Part shown: piece after piece, positions 43,159 through 53,268 of the stretch | Layout of the letters: the number at the start of each line of letters is the position of its first letter | How positions within the stretch are numbered: position 1 is the first letter of the stretch | Source of the DNA: CAVUFH01 sp963740835 | Lineage (GTDB): Bacteria > Actinomycetota > Acidimicrobiia > IMCC26256 > PALSA-610 | Reading direction: 5' to 3' | DNA length: 64,000 bases | Assembly (NCBI GenBank): GCA_963740835.1 | Contig: CAVUFH010000007.1 | Span: forward strand, 372,001-436,000 | The notes under the pieces: generated by a model | Databases searched by the model: none | What the model saw: the letters and a program-made list of their open reading frames with translations, nothing else | What the model was told of the DNA's origin: nothing | Made by a program: the position numbers and the translations under genes

Positions 43159-43674
43159 ATGGCGCGCGCGGGATGCTGGCTCGGATGCATGCTCGTTGTC
43201 TTCGCCCCCGCCTGTCAGAGCCGCCAGGAGTCGGACGCACCCACGCGCGCGGGCGCGCGGGTCGGACCGTTTCCGGTCGTCGCCGTGGTCGACGGTGACA
43301 CGTTGAAGGTGAACATGCCGGACCGCACGACGATCCGCGTGATCGGCATCGACACCCCCGAGACCGTCGACCCGCGCCGGCCGGTGCAGTGCTTCGGTGC
43401 CGAAGCCTCGGCCCGGGCGCACGCGCTGCTCGACAGGAGGTCGGTGTCGATCGAGTTCGACGCGTCGCAAGGCCGCGAGGATCGCTACGGCCGGACGCTC
43501 GCGTACGTGTGGCTGCCGGACGGCCGCTCGTTCAACGAGACGATGATCACCGAGGGCTACGCCCACGAATACACCTACGACACGCCGTACCGGTACCAGC
43601 GCGCGTACCGGCAGGCCGAAACCGAAGCCCGCCAGGGGGACCGCGGCCTGTGGGCGGCGGGCGTCTGCTCCTGA
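43159..43674 (+). CDS. Staphylococcal nuclease-like thermonuclease
   Basis: This 171-residue protein has an N-terminal signal with possible lipobox (FAPAC). The SNase fold is clear: VAVVDGDTLKVNMPDRTTIR, then VIGIDTPET, in which the Arg before VIGID and the Asp/Glu are catalytic, and SIEFDASQGREDRYGRTLAYV with the second Arg. GDRGLWAAGVC ends the domain. It would degrade nucleic acids outside the membrane in a calcium-dependent manner. It stands alone between the permease and a flavoprotein gene. Confidence 0.88.
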   Translation: MARAGCWLGCMLVVFAPACQSRQESDAPTRAGARVGPFPVVAVVDGDTLKVNMPDRTTIRVIGIDTPETVDPRRPVQCFGAEASARAHALLDRRSVSIEFDASQGREDRYGRTLAYVWLPDGRSFNETMITEGYAHEYTYDTPYRYQRAYRQAETEARQGDRGLWAAGVCS

Positions 43675-43766
43675 GCGTCCGTTCGGCGCGCCGCGAACCG
43701 GTGGGTGATCCCGCGGCGTATGGGTCCCCTGAACGTGACGTCACGTCCACTCGAGGAGCGCCGATC

Positions 43767-45137
43767 ATGCACCACCCTTCGTACGCTGCCTTCGCCCGCC
43801 GATTCTCGGGCGCACTCATCACGCCCGACGATCCGCGCTACGACGACGCGCGTGAGCTGTTCAACAGCATGATCGAGACGCGGCCCGGGCTGATCGCCCA
43901 GTGCGAGACGGTGGCCGACGTCGCCGCCGCGATCGAGTTCGCCGGCGACTCCGGTCTGGAGATCGCAGTGCGCGCGGGCGGGCACTCCGTCGCCGGTCAG
44001 TCGAGCGTGGATGGCGGGATCGTCATCGACGTGCGACCGATGGACGAAGTACGGATCGATCCGCAGCGTCGCCGCGGGCGCGTCGGCGCCGGCGTCACGT
44101 GGGCGCGGTTCGACGCGGCCGCGCAGGCGCACGGCCTCGCAACCGTTGGCGGACGCGTCTCGACGACGGGTGTGGCCGGGCTCACGCTGGGCGGCGGCTC
44201 GGGTTGGCTCGAGCGGCAGTACGGGCTCGCGTGCGACAACCTCGTGTCCGTCGACATCGTGCTCGCGAGCGGCGTGCAGGTCACCGCGAGCAAGGACTCG
44301 CATCCCGACCTGTTCTGGGCCTTGCACGGCGGCGGCGGCAACTTCGGCGTCGCGACGTCGTTCGAATTCGAACTGCACTCGGTCGGCCCGATCGTGCACG
44401 CGGGACTCCTCGCGTGGCCCGCGGCGTCCGCCGACGAAGTGCTGCCGGCGTACCGCGACCTCGCTGCCGCCGCGCCGGCCCCGCTCGCGACCGGCACCGC
44501 CTTCCTCACCGGGCCGCCCGAACCGTTCGTGCCGGAGGGACTGCAGGGACAGATGGCGGTCGGCATCGTGTGGTGCTACTTCGGCGACCCGGACACCGGC
44601 GACGATCTCGTCGCGCCGCTGCGCGCGTTGCATCCCGACGTCGACCTCGTCGGCCCGATGCCGTACGCCGAGTTCCAGTGCATGCTCGACGACCCGCCGG
44701 GCAAACGGAACTACTGGAGCGCGGAGTACCTCGCCGATTTCGACGACGACGCGATCGCCGCGTTCATCAAGACCGGCGTCGACATGCCACTCGGGTTCTC
44801 CCAGAATCTGATGATCCCGTGGGGCGACGCCGTCGCGGCCGCCACCGACACCGACACGCCGATGACGAACCGCGAGGCGGCCTGGGTGTTCCACCCGTTC
44901 GGCGTGTGGGAAGGCGCGGCGCGTGACGCCGCGCACATCGCGTGGGCGAAGGACGCACTGGCGACGATGCGGGACCACGCGACCGGCGGCATCTACTTGA
45001 ACTTCATCGGCGACGAGGGCCAGGAGCGCGTGCGGGCCGCGTTCGGCGAGAAGAACTACGCGCGCCTCGCGCAGATCAAGCGCCGCTACGACCCCGACAA
45101 CATCTTCCACCGCAACCAGAACATCAAGCCCGCGTGA
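43767..45137 (+). CDS. BBE-type FAD-linked oxidoreductase
   Basis: The protein has 456 residues from ATG 43767, which follows GAGGAG at 8 nt. The PCMH FAD fold has IAVRAGGHSVAGQSSVDGG, whose His may carry 8-alpha-linked FAD, then LTLGGGSGWLERQYGLACDN, where the Cys could give bicovalent attachment as in berberine-bridge-type enzymes. The BBE C-terminus YDPDNIFHRNQNI is intact. The family oxidises sugars, alkaloids or polyketide-like alcohols with O2. Not visibly in an operon. Confidence 0.9.
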   Translation: MHHPSYAAFARRFSGALITPDDPRYDDARELFNSMIETRPGLIAQCETVADVAAAIEFAGDSGLEIAVRAGGHSVAGQSSVDGGIVIDVRPMDEVRIDPQRRRGRVGAGVTWARFDAAAQAHGLATVGGRVSTTGVAGLTLGGGSGWLERQYGLACDNLVSVDIVLASGVQVTASKDSHPDLFWALHGGGGNFGVATSFEFELHSVGPIVHAGLLAWPAASADEVLPAYRDLAAAAPAPLATGTAFLTGPPEPFVPEGLQGQMAVGIVWCYFGDPDTGDDLVAPLRALHPDVDLVGPMPYAEFQCMLDDPPGKRNYWSAEYLADFDDDAIAAFIKTGVDMPLGFSQNLMIPWGDAVAAATDTDTPMTNREAAWVFHPFGVWEGAARDAAHIAWAKDALATMRDHATGGIYLNFIGDEGQERVRAAFGEKNYARLAQIKRRYDPDNIFHRNQNIKPA

Positions 45138-45181
45138 AACCGCGACATCTGTTGTACGAATCAGACCACCGCAGAGGTGGG

Positions 45182-45209
45182 CAACTCACTACAACTGATG
45201 TGTGAGTTG
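45182..45209. terminator. Stem-loop between convergent BBE and SnoaL-like genes
   Basis: CAACTCA (45182-45188) pairs with TGAGTTG (45203-45209) around a 14-base loop. It sits between the ends of two convergent genes and may be a bidirectional terminator. Confidence 0.4.
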
Positions 45210-45214
45210 ACGAC

Positions 45215-45694
45215 CTACTGGTGCTTGCCGTCGACGTAGGTGGGAGTGCGGGGGTCCCACCACGCGCGCCAGTCGGTCGTGGCGCGCCGGTGCTGGACCC
45301 GCCAGCCCACGTCCGTGCGGACGAGGCGGTCGCGGTAGCGCAGACCCGCCACTGGCATCCGTCCCCGCTGCCGCTCGGGATCCTTGTACACATGGTGGGC
45401 GACGATGACGGACTCCGCGGTCGCGGTGTCGCCGTCGACGTGCACCTCGCAGTTGCCCATGTTGTGGACGGTCACCGCGTAGATCTCGATCGCGGCGGCG
45501 ATGCGGTCGACGACTTCCTCGGCGGGAACCGCGTCACCGATCGGCATCAGGTCCGAATAGTCGACCAGCGTGCCGGGCATGAAGATCGCCTTGACCGGTT
45601 CCCACACGCGGCGGTCGACGTGCATCCAGTACTGCGTCAGCAGGTCGACGATGGCGATGCGGTCGGCGACGAACTGCAGGTCAGGCGGGGTCAT
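45215..45694 (-). CDS. SnoaL-like (NTF2-fold) protein
   Basis: The protein has 159 residues. IAIVDLLTQYWMHVDRRVWE begins the fold, VDYSDLMPIG follows, and NCEVHVDGDTATAESVIVAHH is the central strand pair. RYRDRLVRTDVGWRVQHRRA closes it with the Trp/Arg face typical of SnoaL_4 hydratase- or dehydratase-like proteins. No signal peptide. Convergent to the BBE oxidoreductase gene. Confidence 0.78.
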   Translation of the reverse strand: MTPPDLQFVADRIAIVDLLTQYWMHVDRRVWEPVKAIFMPGTLVDYSDLMPIGDAVPAEEVVDRIAAAIEIYAVTVHNMGNCEVHVDGDTATAESVIVAHHVYKDPERQRGRMPVAGLRYRDRLVRTDVGWRVQHRRATTDWRAWWDPRTPTYVDGKHQ

Positions 45695-45784
45695 GGGACA
45701 GGCAGGCTAACGAGCCGGACCAGTGGGTAGGAAGAACCGTTCGCGCGCGAGGTCAAGGATGACCTCGTGCGCGGCCGCGCCCGC

Positions 45785-48328
45785 TCACTCGGAAGCTATC
45801 GCTTGCAGGATGTCGAGCTTGGCGGCGCGCCGCGCCGGGCGCCAGCCTGCGAGCACGCCGATGATCGCGCCAACCACCAAGATGCCGATCAGCTGACCCA
45901 CCGGAACCGTGAAGGGCGTCGGGAAGTCCTGCGCCTCCGCGACGACGCGGATGATCCCCCACCCGAGGAACGCGCCGAGGACGATGCCGCCGATCGTGCC
46001 GAACACCGCGATGATCACGGCTTCCCAGCGCACCATCGACCGCAGTTGACTGCGCGATTGCCCGACGGCGCGCAGCAGGCCGAGCTCGCGGATCCGTTCG
46101 TACACCGACAGCGACAGCGTGTTCGCGATGCCGAACAGAGCGATGATGATCGCGAGCACCAACAGCACGTAGATGATGATGAGGAACGTGTTGATCTGAC
46201 TCGCGGTCGCGTCGATGTACTCCTGGCGGGTCTGGACGTCCGGTGCGAAGTACTTGTCGGCGACCTTCTGCACCGAAGCCTTGCCCTGCGCGATCGGAAC
46301 ATCCGGCTTCAGCTTGATCATCACGACGATGTCGGACGGCTGCGTCGTGTGCTGGTCCCAGACCGACTTCGGGATGATGTAGTTACCGACGAGCTGGTTC
46401 TCTTCGTAGATCGCGCCGATCGTGAACTCGCGCGTGAACCCGTCGGCCGGGAAGGTCGCGGTCACCTTCTGCCCGAGGCGGAGGTCCCGGTCGTCGGCCG
46501 CCTTCCGCGAGATGCCGATCTGGTCGTCGGTGAGCTCGGCGATCGAACCTTCCTGCTTGCCCAGGTCGAGCAGCTGCGTCAGCTTGGCGGGCTCGATGTT
46601 GCTGACCGCGACGTTCTTCTTGTCGATCGTCATCGCGCCGATGCCCTGCGCGGTTGCGATCGCGACGTCGGGAAGGGCCTGGATGTCGGCCGTCATCTGC
46701 GGGCTGAGCCCGGCGCCGCTGAAGTTCTGCGAGGCGATCACGAGATCGCCGCCGAACTGCTTGCTCACGGTGTCGTCGATCGCGGCCTTCACGGATGCGG
46801 CGAACACGGTGAACAGGGTCACGACCGCGACGCCCACCATGAGCGCGGATGCGGTAGCGGCGGTCCGGCGGGGATTGCGCATCGCGTTGTCGCGCGCGAG
46901 GCGACCGGTCATCTTGCGGAAGCGGGCGATCGGTGCGCCCAAGGCCGCGGCCGCGGGCTGGGCCGCGATCGGTCCGAGGACGACGATGCCGACGATCGTG
47001 AGGAACGCGCCGAACCCGGCCGGGCCGAGGCCGGCCCCGCCGACGGCAGCCGCGACGACGAGCACGATGCCGGCCACGGTGAACAGCACGCCGAGGCTGA
47101 CCCGCACCACGGAGATCCGCGTCTTCTCGATGGCGACATCGCGGAGCGCGGCCAGCGGCGGCACGCGCGATGCCCGGATCGCGGGGAAGACGGTCGCGAC
47201 GAGCGTGACGATCATGCCGACCGCGAACGCGGCGACGATGGTGGAGGGCTTCACCGACAGCGCGCCGTTGGTGATGCCGGCGCCGAGCGCGTGGAAGAGC
47301 GCACGCAAGCCCGCCGCGAGCGCGATCCCGACGATCAGACCGAGGATCGACGCGACGAGACCGATCGCGGCGGATTCGAGCCCGATCGACGCGAGCACCT
47401 GGGTGCGGGAAGCACCGATCGCCCGCAGGAGGGCGGACTCGCGCGTGCGCTGGGCGATGATGATCGAGAACGTGTTGTAGATGCTGAACGACGCGACGAG
47501 CAGCGCGATGAACGCGAACACCAGCAGGAACGCCTCGAAGAAGCCGAGGAACGCCTTGTTGATGTCGTCGTTGTTCTCCTTGGTGAGCTCCTTGCCGGTG
47601 ATGGCTTCGACGCCGCGCGGCAGGACCTTGTCGAGGTTCTCGACCAGCTGCTCCTGACTCACGCCCTCCTTCGCCGAGACATCGATGTTCGAGACCTTGT
47701 CGGGGCTCGGCATGAACAGCTTCTGCGCTTCGTCGAGCGTGAACGCGACGTACGTGACCGCGCCGAGACTGTCCTCGCCGCCGATGGTCAGGATGCCGAC
47801 GACCTTCACCTGCGTCGGATCGGGCGTGAGCACGGTGATCGTGTCGCCGACCGCGATGTCCTGGTCCTCGGCGACCTTCTTGTCGATCGCGACCTCGCCC
47901 GCGGCCTCGGGCGGCTCGGCCCTCGTCGACGGTCCACGGGTTCAGGCCGGGATCGGTGGTCCAGCTCGCGGCGATCGTCGGCGGACCGTTGCCGCCGATC
48001 GGGTTGCCGTTCTTGCCGACGATCTGCCCGAAGCCGCTCACGCTCGGCGAGACCGCGCGCACCCCGTCGACGCCTTGATCGTGTCGGTGAGCGAGATGTC
48101 GACGAGGCCGCGCGTCTCCGTCTGACCGGTGCTGACCTTCGTCGAGCTGCGCACGACCGCGTCGGTTCCCTTGTTCACGGTCGTGAACAGGTCGTTGAAG
48201 CCGGCGCGCGTCGTGTCGCCGAGCACGAGCGTGCCGACCAGGAACGTGACGCCCAATACGACGGCGATCACGGTGCCGAACAACCGGCGCTTGTGGCCCC
48301 AGAGATTCTTGAGGCTGACGTTCAGCAT
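45785..48328 (-). CDS. FtsX/MacB-type ABC permease, frameshifted near the N-terminus
   Basis: It starts MLNVSLKNLWGHKRRLFGTV at 48328. The frame is lost near 48065 (LTDTIKAS, then RAVSPSVSGFGQIVG in another frame) and again near 47920 (EGRA, then EAAGEVAIDKKVAEDQDIAV). From 47900 on it is intact: FtsX bundles containing FLLVFAFIALLVASFSIYNT and LLVLAIIIALFGIANTLSLS, with two extracellular MacB_PCD regions between. Restored length of about 847 residues equals that of its neighbour at 48426-50969. One missing and one extra base explain the breaks. It is the distal gene of the operon headed by the histidine kinase at 54515. Confidence 0.85.
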
Positions 48329-48351
48329 CGACGGTTGCTCCCGATCGTGGC

Positions 48352-48378
48352 GTTGCGTTCGTTGCGTTCGTTGCGTTC
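48352..48378 (+). repeat. 9-bp tandem repeat, three copies, between two permease genes
   Basis: GTTGCGTTC repeats three times exactly at 48352-48360, 48361-48369 and 48370-48378, just upstream of ATG 48328 on the minus strand. Confidence 0.6.
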
Positions 48379-48389
48379 GGCGCCCCCGC

Positions 48390-48413
48390 GGCCCGGAGAA
48401 CGACCTCCGGGCC
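48390..48413 (-). terminator. 9-bp hairpin after the first permease gene
   Basis: GGCCCGGAG (48390-48398) and CTCCGGGCC (48405-48413) pair perfectly around a 6-base loop, right after the stop of the upstream permease. It may attenuate transcription or protect the mRNA; no U-tract. Confidence 0.45.
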
Positions 48414-48425
48414 AGAGGCGGCACG

Positions 48426-50969
48426 CTACTGCGCGGCGACCGCCTCGAGGACGTCGAGCTTGGCGGCCCGCCGCGCCGGCCTCCAACCGGCGAGGACCCC
48501 CACGATCGCGCCGACCACCAAGACGCCGATCACCTGCGCGACCGGGACCGTGTACGGCGCGGGGATGTTCTGCGAGTCGGAGGTCACCTCCAGCAATCCC
48601 CAACCCAGGAACAGGCCGACGAGCACGCCACCGACGGTCCCGAACACCGCGACGATCACCGACTCCCAGCGCACCATCGCCCGCAGTTGACCGCGCGTCT
48701 GGCCGACGGCCCGCAGCAAGCCGAGCTCACGCGTGCGCTCGTACACCGAGAGCGACAGCGTGTTCGCGATCCCCATCAGGGCGATGATGATCGCGAGGAT
48801 CAGCAGGACGTACACGATCGTCAGGAACTGATCGATCTGACTCGCGACCGAGTCGACGTACTCCTGGCGCGTCTGCACGTCGGGGGCGAAGTACTTGTGC
48901 GCGACCTGTTGCACGGCGGCCTTGCCGTCGGCTGTGGAGACACCCTTCGCCAGATCGATCATCACGACGATGTCGGACGGCTGCGCGGCGTGCGGCGTCC
49001 ATGCCGCGGCCGGGATGACGTAGTCGCCGGCGAGCTCCGTCGACTTGTAGATCGCACCGATCGTGAACTGCTCCGTTGCGTTGTCGCTCGCGAACGTCCC
49101 GGCAACCGTGTCACCGAGATGCCACTTGCGATCCTTCGCCACCTGCTCCGACACCGCGATCTGGTGATCGTTCATCGTCGAAAGCGTTCCCTGGTGTACG
49201 CCGATGTCGAGGAGCGGCGCGAACGTGGGCGGGTCGACGATCGTCACGTCGCTCGCCGCGCGGTCCAACGTCATCGTCCCGATCCCGAGACCCGACGCGG
49301 TCTTCACCTGCGGCAGCCTGCTGATGTCGCTCGCGAGCTGCGGGCTCATCCCGGCGCTGCTGAAGTCGTTGGTGTTGATCACGAGGTCGCCGCCGAACTG
49401 CTTGCTGACGGTGTCGTCGATCGCGACCTTCACGGACGCGGCGAGCACGGTGAACAGCGTCACCACGCCCACGCCGACCATCAACGCCGATGCGGTCGAC
49501 GCGGTGCGGCGCGGGTTGCGCATCGCGTTCTGCCGGGCGAGCTTGCCGGTCATCCGGCGCAGGACCGGCAGGGGCGCGCCGAGCGCACCCGCCGCGGGAC
49601 GGGCCACGACCGGACCGAACACCACGAACCCCAGGATGGTGAGGAACGCACCGAGCCCGGCCAGGCCGATGCCACCACCACCGGTGGCGCCCGCGATGAC
49701 GAGCGTGACACCGAACACGGAGAACAGCGCACCCGAGGCCAGGCGCACCTTCGACACGGCCGACCGGTCGATCGCGGTGTCGCGCAACGCGGCGATCGGC
49801 GGCACGCGTGACGCGCGCACGGCCGGGGAGATGCTGGCGACCAGCGTCACGAGCATGCCGACGCCGAACGACCAGACGACAGTGCTGCCCTTCACCGCGA
49901 GCGCGGCGGCCGGCACACCCATCCCGGCCGCATCCATCAACGCGAGGAGGCCGGCCGCGAGGCCGACGCCGACCGCGAGACCGAGCGCGGACGCGACGAA
50001 CCCGATCACGACCGCTTCACCGGCGATCGAACGCAGGATCTGCGCGCGCGACGCGCCGATCGCCCGCAACAGTGCGGATTCGCGGGTGCGCTGCGCGATC
50101 AGGATCGAGAACGTGTTGTAGATGCTGAACGTGCCGACGAGGAGCGCGATCCCGGCGAAGACGAGCAGGAACGTCTCGAAGAAGTTCAGGAAGCCCTGGT
50201 TCAGGTCGTCCTTATTCTCCTGTGTCAGTTCGTGACCGGTGATCGCCTCGATCCCGTGCGGCAGCGCGGGTCGGATGTTCGCGACGACTTGCTCCTGGCT
50301 CACGCCCGGCGCGGCCGCGACAATCAGGTCGTTCACCTTCGACGCATCGGGCAGAAACAGGTGCTGCGCTTCCGCGAGCGTGAACCCCGCGAACGTCGCG
50401 CCGCCGGTTGCGTCGTCCTTCCCCAGCCGGACGATCCCGACGATCCTCTCCACCACCGGCGCGGGCGTCAGGATGGTCGTGGTGTCGCCGACGTGCAGCT
50501 TGCCGTCGTCGGCCGCGGTCTGGTTGATCACCATCTCACCCGCGGCCGCGGGCGCACGCCCTTCGACGAGGTCCCACGGATTGATCGCGTCGTCGGTGAT
50601 CCAGCTGCCGGCTTGGGTCGGTGGGCCGTTGCCGCCGATCGGATCGCCGTCGGTGCCGACGATCTGCCCGAGCGCGTCGACGTTCGGGATCGCCGTGGCG
50701 ACACCGTCGACGCGTGAGACGCGTTGGGCGAGCGACGCGTCGATGAGGCCCCGGGTCTCGGTCTCCTCGGTGCCGACCTTGGTGGAGCTGCGCACCACGG
50801 AATCGATGCCGGCGTTGGCCGTGGTGAACGCGTCGTCGATACCGGCGCGCATCGTGTCACCGAGCACGAGGGTGCCGGCGAGGAACGCCACGCCGAGCAC
50901 GACCGCGAGGACCGTCCCGAACAGCCGGCGCTTGTGCGCCCACATGGATTTCGAGGTCAGCTTGAACAT
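48426..50969 (-). CDS. FtsX/MacB-type ABC permease, intact
   Basis: The protein has 847 residues. SKSMWAHKRRLFGTVLAVVL and LAGTLVLGDTMRAGI open the first bundle. DAINPWDLVEGRAPAAAGEMV lies in the MacB_PCD domain. FFETFLLVFAGIALLVGTFSI and ALMGIANTLSLSVYERTREL mark the two FtsX bundles (four membrane helices each side of two large extracytoplasmic parts). It is the most complete of three similar permeases in the window. The ATPase is encoded just upstream in the operon. Such systems export lipoproteins, peptides or drugs or act as mechanotransmission modules; the cargo is not readable. Confidence 0.9.
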   Translation of the reverse strand: MFKLTSKSMWAHKRRLFGTVLAVVLGVAFLAGTLVLGDTMRAGIDDAFTTANAGIDSVVRSSTKVGTEETETRGLIDASLAQRVSRVDGVATAIPNVDALGQIVGTDGDPIGGNGPPTQAGSWITDDAINPWDLVEGRAPAAAGEMVINQTAADDGKLHVGDTTTILTPAPVVERIVGIVRLGKDDATGGATFAGFTLAEAQHLFLPDASKVNDLIVAAAPGVSQEQVVANIRPALPHGIEAITGHELTQENKDDLNQGFLNFFETFLLVFAGIALLVGTFSIYNTFSILIAQRTRESALLRAIGASRAQILRSIAGEAVVIGFVASALGLAVGVGLAAGLLALMDAAGMGVPAAALAVKGSTVVWSFGVGMLVTLVASISPAVRASRVPPIAALRDTAIDRSAVSKVRLASGALFSVFGVTLVIAGATGGGGIGLAGLGAFLTILGFVVFGPVVARPAAGALGAPLPVLRRMTGKLARQNAMRNPRRTASTASALMVGVGVVTLFTVLAASVKVAIDDTVSKQFGGDLVINTNDFSSAGMSPQLASDISRLPQVKTASGLGIGTMTLDRAASDVTIVDPPTFAPLLDIGVHQGTLSTMNDHQIAVSEQVAKDRKWHLGDTVAGTFASDNATEQFTIGAIYKSTELAGDYVIPAAAWTPHAAQPSDIVVMIDLAKGVSTADGKAAVQQVAHKYFAPDVQTRQEYVDSVASQIDQFLTIVYVLLILAIIIALMGIANTLSLSVYERTRELGLLRAVGQTRGQLRAMVRWESVIVAVFGTVGGVLVGLFLGWGLLEVTSDSQNIPAPYTVPVAQVIGVLVVGAIVGVLAGWRPARRAAKLDVLEAVAAQ

Positions 50970-51020
50970 GGTGGGACTCCGTCTGGGTGAGAACGTGCGG
51001 AACGCAGTTCAGGAGGCTTG

Positions 51021-51794
51021 CTACGCGCCGAACGAGCTCATGCGGTTCAGGACGCGATCAGCGGTGGGCCGATCCATCGAGTCGACGATTCGGCCGTCGG
51101 CGAGGAAGAGGACGTCGTCGGCGTACGCGGCCGCGGTCGGGTCGTGGCTGACCATCACGACGGTCTGACCCATCGCGTCGACCGCGTTGCGCAGGAGGCC
51201 GAGGACCTCGGCGCTCGATCGCGAGTCCAGGTTGCCGGTTGGCTCGTCGGCGAAGAGCACCGCGGGCCGGCTCGCGAGTGCGCGCGCAACCGCGACCCGC
51301 TGCTGCTGTCCGCCCGACAGCTCCGACGGGCGGTGGTGCAACCGGTTGGCCAGCCCGACCGTCTGCACGACCGTGTCGAGCCACTGCTTGTCCGGCTTCC
51401 GGCCGCCGAGCGCCGACGGCAGGGTGATGTTCTCGAGCGCAGTGAGGGTCGGCACGAGGTTGAAGGACTGGAAGACGAAGCCGATCTTCTCGCGCCGCAA
51501 TCTCGTCAACTGCTTGTCCGAGAGCGCGTGCAGGTCGACACCGCCGACGATGATGCGACCGGATGTGAGCGTGTCGAGGCCCGCGAGGCAGTGCATCAAC
51601 GTCGACTTGCCCGAGCCGGATGGACCCATGATCGCGGTCCACCGACCCGTCGGCATGGCGACGTCGACACCGTCGAGCGCGCGTACCTGCGTGTCGCCGG
51701 CGCCATAGATCTTCACCGCTCGTTCGGCGCGCACCGCCGTCGGCTGGAACGGCTCGGAAGCGCGCGCGGTCTGGACAGGGGATGCCTGGGTCAT
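51021..51794 (-). CDS. LolD/MacB-type ABC ATPase
   Basis: This 257-residue protein contains Walker A GPSGSGKSTLMHCLAG, Q-loop FVFQSFNLVPTLTALENI, signature LSGGQQQRVAVARALA, Walker B VLFADEPTGNLDSR and H-loop SHDPTAAAYA. It is very similar to the ATPase at 39799 and powers one or both permeases downstream. It lies 51 bases before the first permease gene and 38 bases after the DUF4097 gene. Confidence 0.92.
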   Translation of the reverse strand: MTQASPVQTARASEPFQPTAVRAERAVKIYGAGDTQVRALDGVDVAMPTGRWTAIMGPSGSGKSTLMHCLAGLDTLTSGRIIVGGVDLHALSDKQLTRLRREKIGFVFQSFNLVPTLTALENITLPSALGGRKPDKQWLDTVVQTVGLANRLHHRPSELSGGQQQRVAVARALASRPAVLFADEPTGNLDSRSSAEVLGLLRNAVDAMGQTVVMVSHDPTAAAYADDVLFLADGRIVDSMDRPTADRVLNRMSSFGA

Positions 51795-51832
51795 TGGATG
51801 CTCCGTTCCGGAGGTTTTCGGGGGGGGCCGAA

Positions 51833-52624
51833 CTACGGCAAGTTCGGGTACTGCACGGTCACGCCGCCACCCGACGAGTGGACGCTGATCGTGCGACTGC
51901 TGTCGGGATCGCTGCGGATGTCGCGGCTCACACCGCCGCCACTCGACGACGCATCGACCTTGTAGGTGACATCGGTATTGGGGATGACGACGGTCACGCC
52001 GCCGCCGGACGACGACGCGCGGACTGTTTGCGGTGCGTCGATGAACTCCAAGCGCACGCCACCGCCACTCGAGCTCACGTCCGCGACCGCGGCGCGGAGG
52101 CCGAGGGCGGTGATGCCACCGCCGCTCGAACGCAGGTGCAGCGCACCGGCAGCGCCTTCGACGCGCACCCCGCCACCCGACGAGCCGATGTCCTGCTCAC
52201 CGGCGATGTTCGTGACGCGGACGCCGCCGCCGCTCGCGCGGATCCTTATCGCCACATCGCGAGGGACTTGGATGTCGTAGTCGACGCTGCAGAAGCTGGA
52301 GATGCTGTGGCAGGTGGCGTCGATCTCCAAGGTGTTGCCGGCAACGCGCTCGGAGTGCTTCGGTGCTTGGAGACCGCGTACGACGTCACCGTCGATCGCG
52401 ATGTCTGGGCGGTCGGAGCCGACGATGTGGACGGAGCCGGCGGCGTTGTCGATGTCGATGCGCTGGATGGCCGCGGTCTCGGTGGTTGTGAACGACGAGC
52501 GGAAGCTCTGCCGGTCGAACGCGAGCAGGCTCGTTGCCTGGAACGTGCCCCAGCCGAGTGACGCGACGGCCATGACCGCGCCGGCCCCGATCCACGTGCG
52601 CCGCACGCGTTTGGAAGCGGCCAT
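51833..52624 (-). CDS. DUF4097-type beta-ladder protein, membrane-anchored
   Basis: The protein has 263 residues from ATG 52624, overlapping the response regulator stop by one base. A single N-terminal helix (WIGAGAVMAVASLGWGTF) anchors it. The rest is a ladder of beta turns with SSGGGVR or ASGGGVR repeated seven times between about residues 125 and 255, typical of DUF4097/adhesin-like solenoid proteins. A Cys pair (near residues 105 and 112) is also present. In related operons such proteins act with a kinase and regulator as envelope-stress sensors. The exact role is inferred. Confidence 0.8.
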   Translation of the reverse strand: MAASKRVRRTWIGAGAVMAVASLGWGTFQATSLLAFDRQSFRSSFTTTETAAIQRIDIDNAAGSVHIVGSDRPDIAIDGDVVRGLQAPKHSERVAGNTLEIDATCHSISSFCSVDYDIQVPRDVAIRIRASGGGVRVTNIAGEQDIGSSGGGVRVEGAAGALHLRSSGGGITALGLRAAVADVSSSGGGVRLEFIDAPQTVRASSSGGGVTVVIPNTDVTYKVDASSSGGGVSRDIRSDPDSSRTISVHSSGGGVTVQYPNLP

Positions 52625-53268
52625 CACCCACCCATCCAGCGGAGCACCGCGAGGACGCGGCGATGGTCGGATTCGGCCGGCGCGAGGTCGAGCTTGGTGA
52701 AGATGTTGCGGACGTGCTTCTCGACCGCGCCGTCGCTGATAACGAGCGCGCTGCCGATCGCCGCGTTCGAACGACCCTCGGCCATGAGCTCGAGCACCTC
52801 GCGCTCGCGGGGCGACAACCGTTCGAGCGGATCGCGGCGCCGGCTGCGTGCGAGCAGCTGCGCGACCACATCGGGGTCGAGTGCGGTGCCGCCGGCGCCG
52901 ACGCGGCGGGCGGCCTCGACGAACTCGCGCACGTCCGCGACGCGGTCCTTGAGCAGGTAGCCGAGCCCGGCCGTGTCGCCCGCGAGCAGGTCGGTTGCGT
53001 AGCGCTCTTCGACGTACTGCGACAGCACGAGCAGCGCGATCTGCGGCCACTGCACGCGGATGTCGACCGCGGCGCGGATACCTTCGTCGGTGAAGTTCGG
53101 TGGCATGCGGACGTCGATGATCGCGAGATCGGGCTGGTGGCGCGCGACCGCGGCGAGCAGCATCTCGGCGTCGCCGACCGCGGCGACCACTTCCTCGCCC
53201 GCGTCGACGAGCAGCCGCGTGAGGCCGGCTCGCAACAGCACGGAGTCCTCGGCGATCACGATGCGCAT
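52624..53268 (-). CDS. NarL/LuxR-family response regulator
   Basis: The protein has 214 residues from ATG 53268. IVIAEDSVLLRAGLTRLLVD has the acidic pair, LAIIDVRMPPNFTDEGIRAA the phosphoacceptor Asp and GYLLKDRVADVREFVEAARR the conserved Lys. The LuxR HTH (RLSPREREVLELMAEGRSN-AAIGSALVISDGAVEKHV) ends near residue 200. The gene overlaps the kinase by 13 bases and the DUF4097 gene by one base. Confidence 0.92.
   Translation of the reverse strand: MRIVIAEDSVLLRAGLTRLLVDAGEEVVAAVGDAEMLLAAVARHQPDLAIIDVRMPPNFTDEGIRAAVDIRVQWPQIALLVLSQYVEERYATDLLAGDTAGLGYLLKDRVADVREFVEAARRVGAGGTALDPDVVAQLLARSRRRDPLERLSPREREVLELMAEGRSNAAIGSALVISDGAVEKHVRNIFTKLDLAPAESDHRRVLAVLRWMGG

Noticed and set aside
45767..48787. 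A 1006-codon plus-strand frame over the permease genes
   Set aside because: It is antisense to strongly recognisable FtsX-type permeases and reads as low-complexity Arg/Asp/His, typical of high-GC shadow frames.
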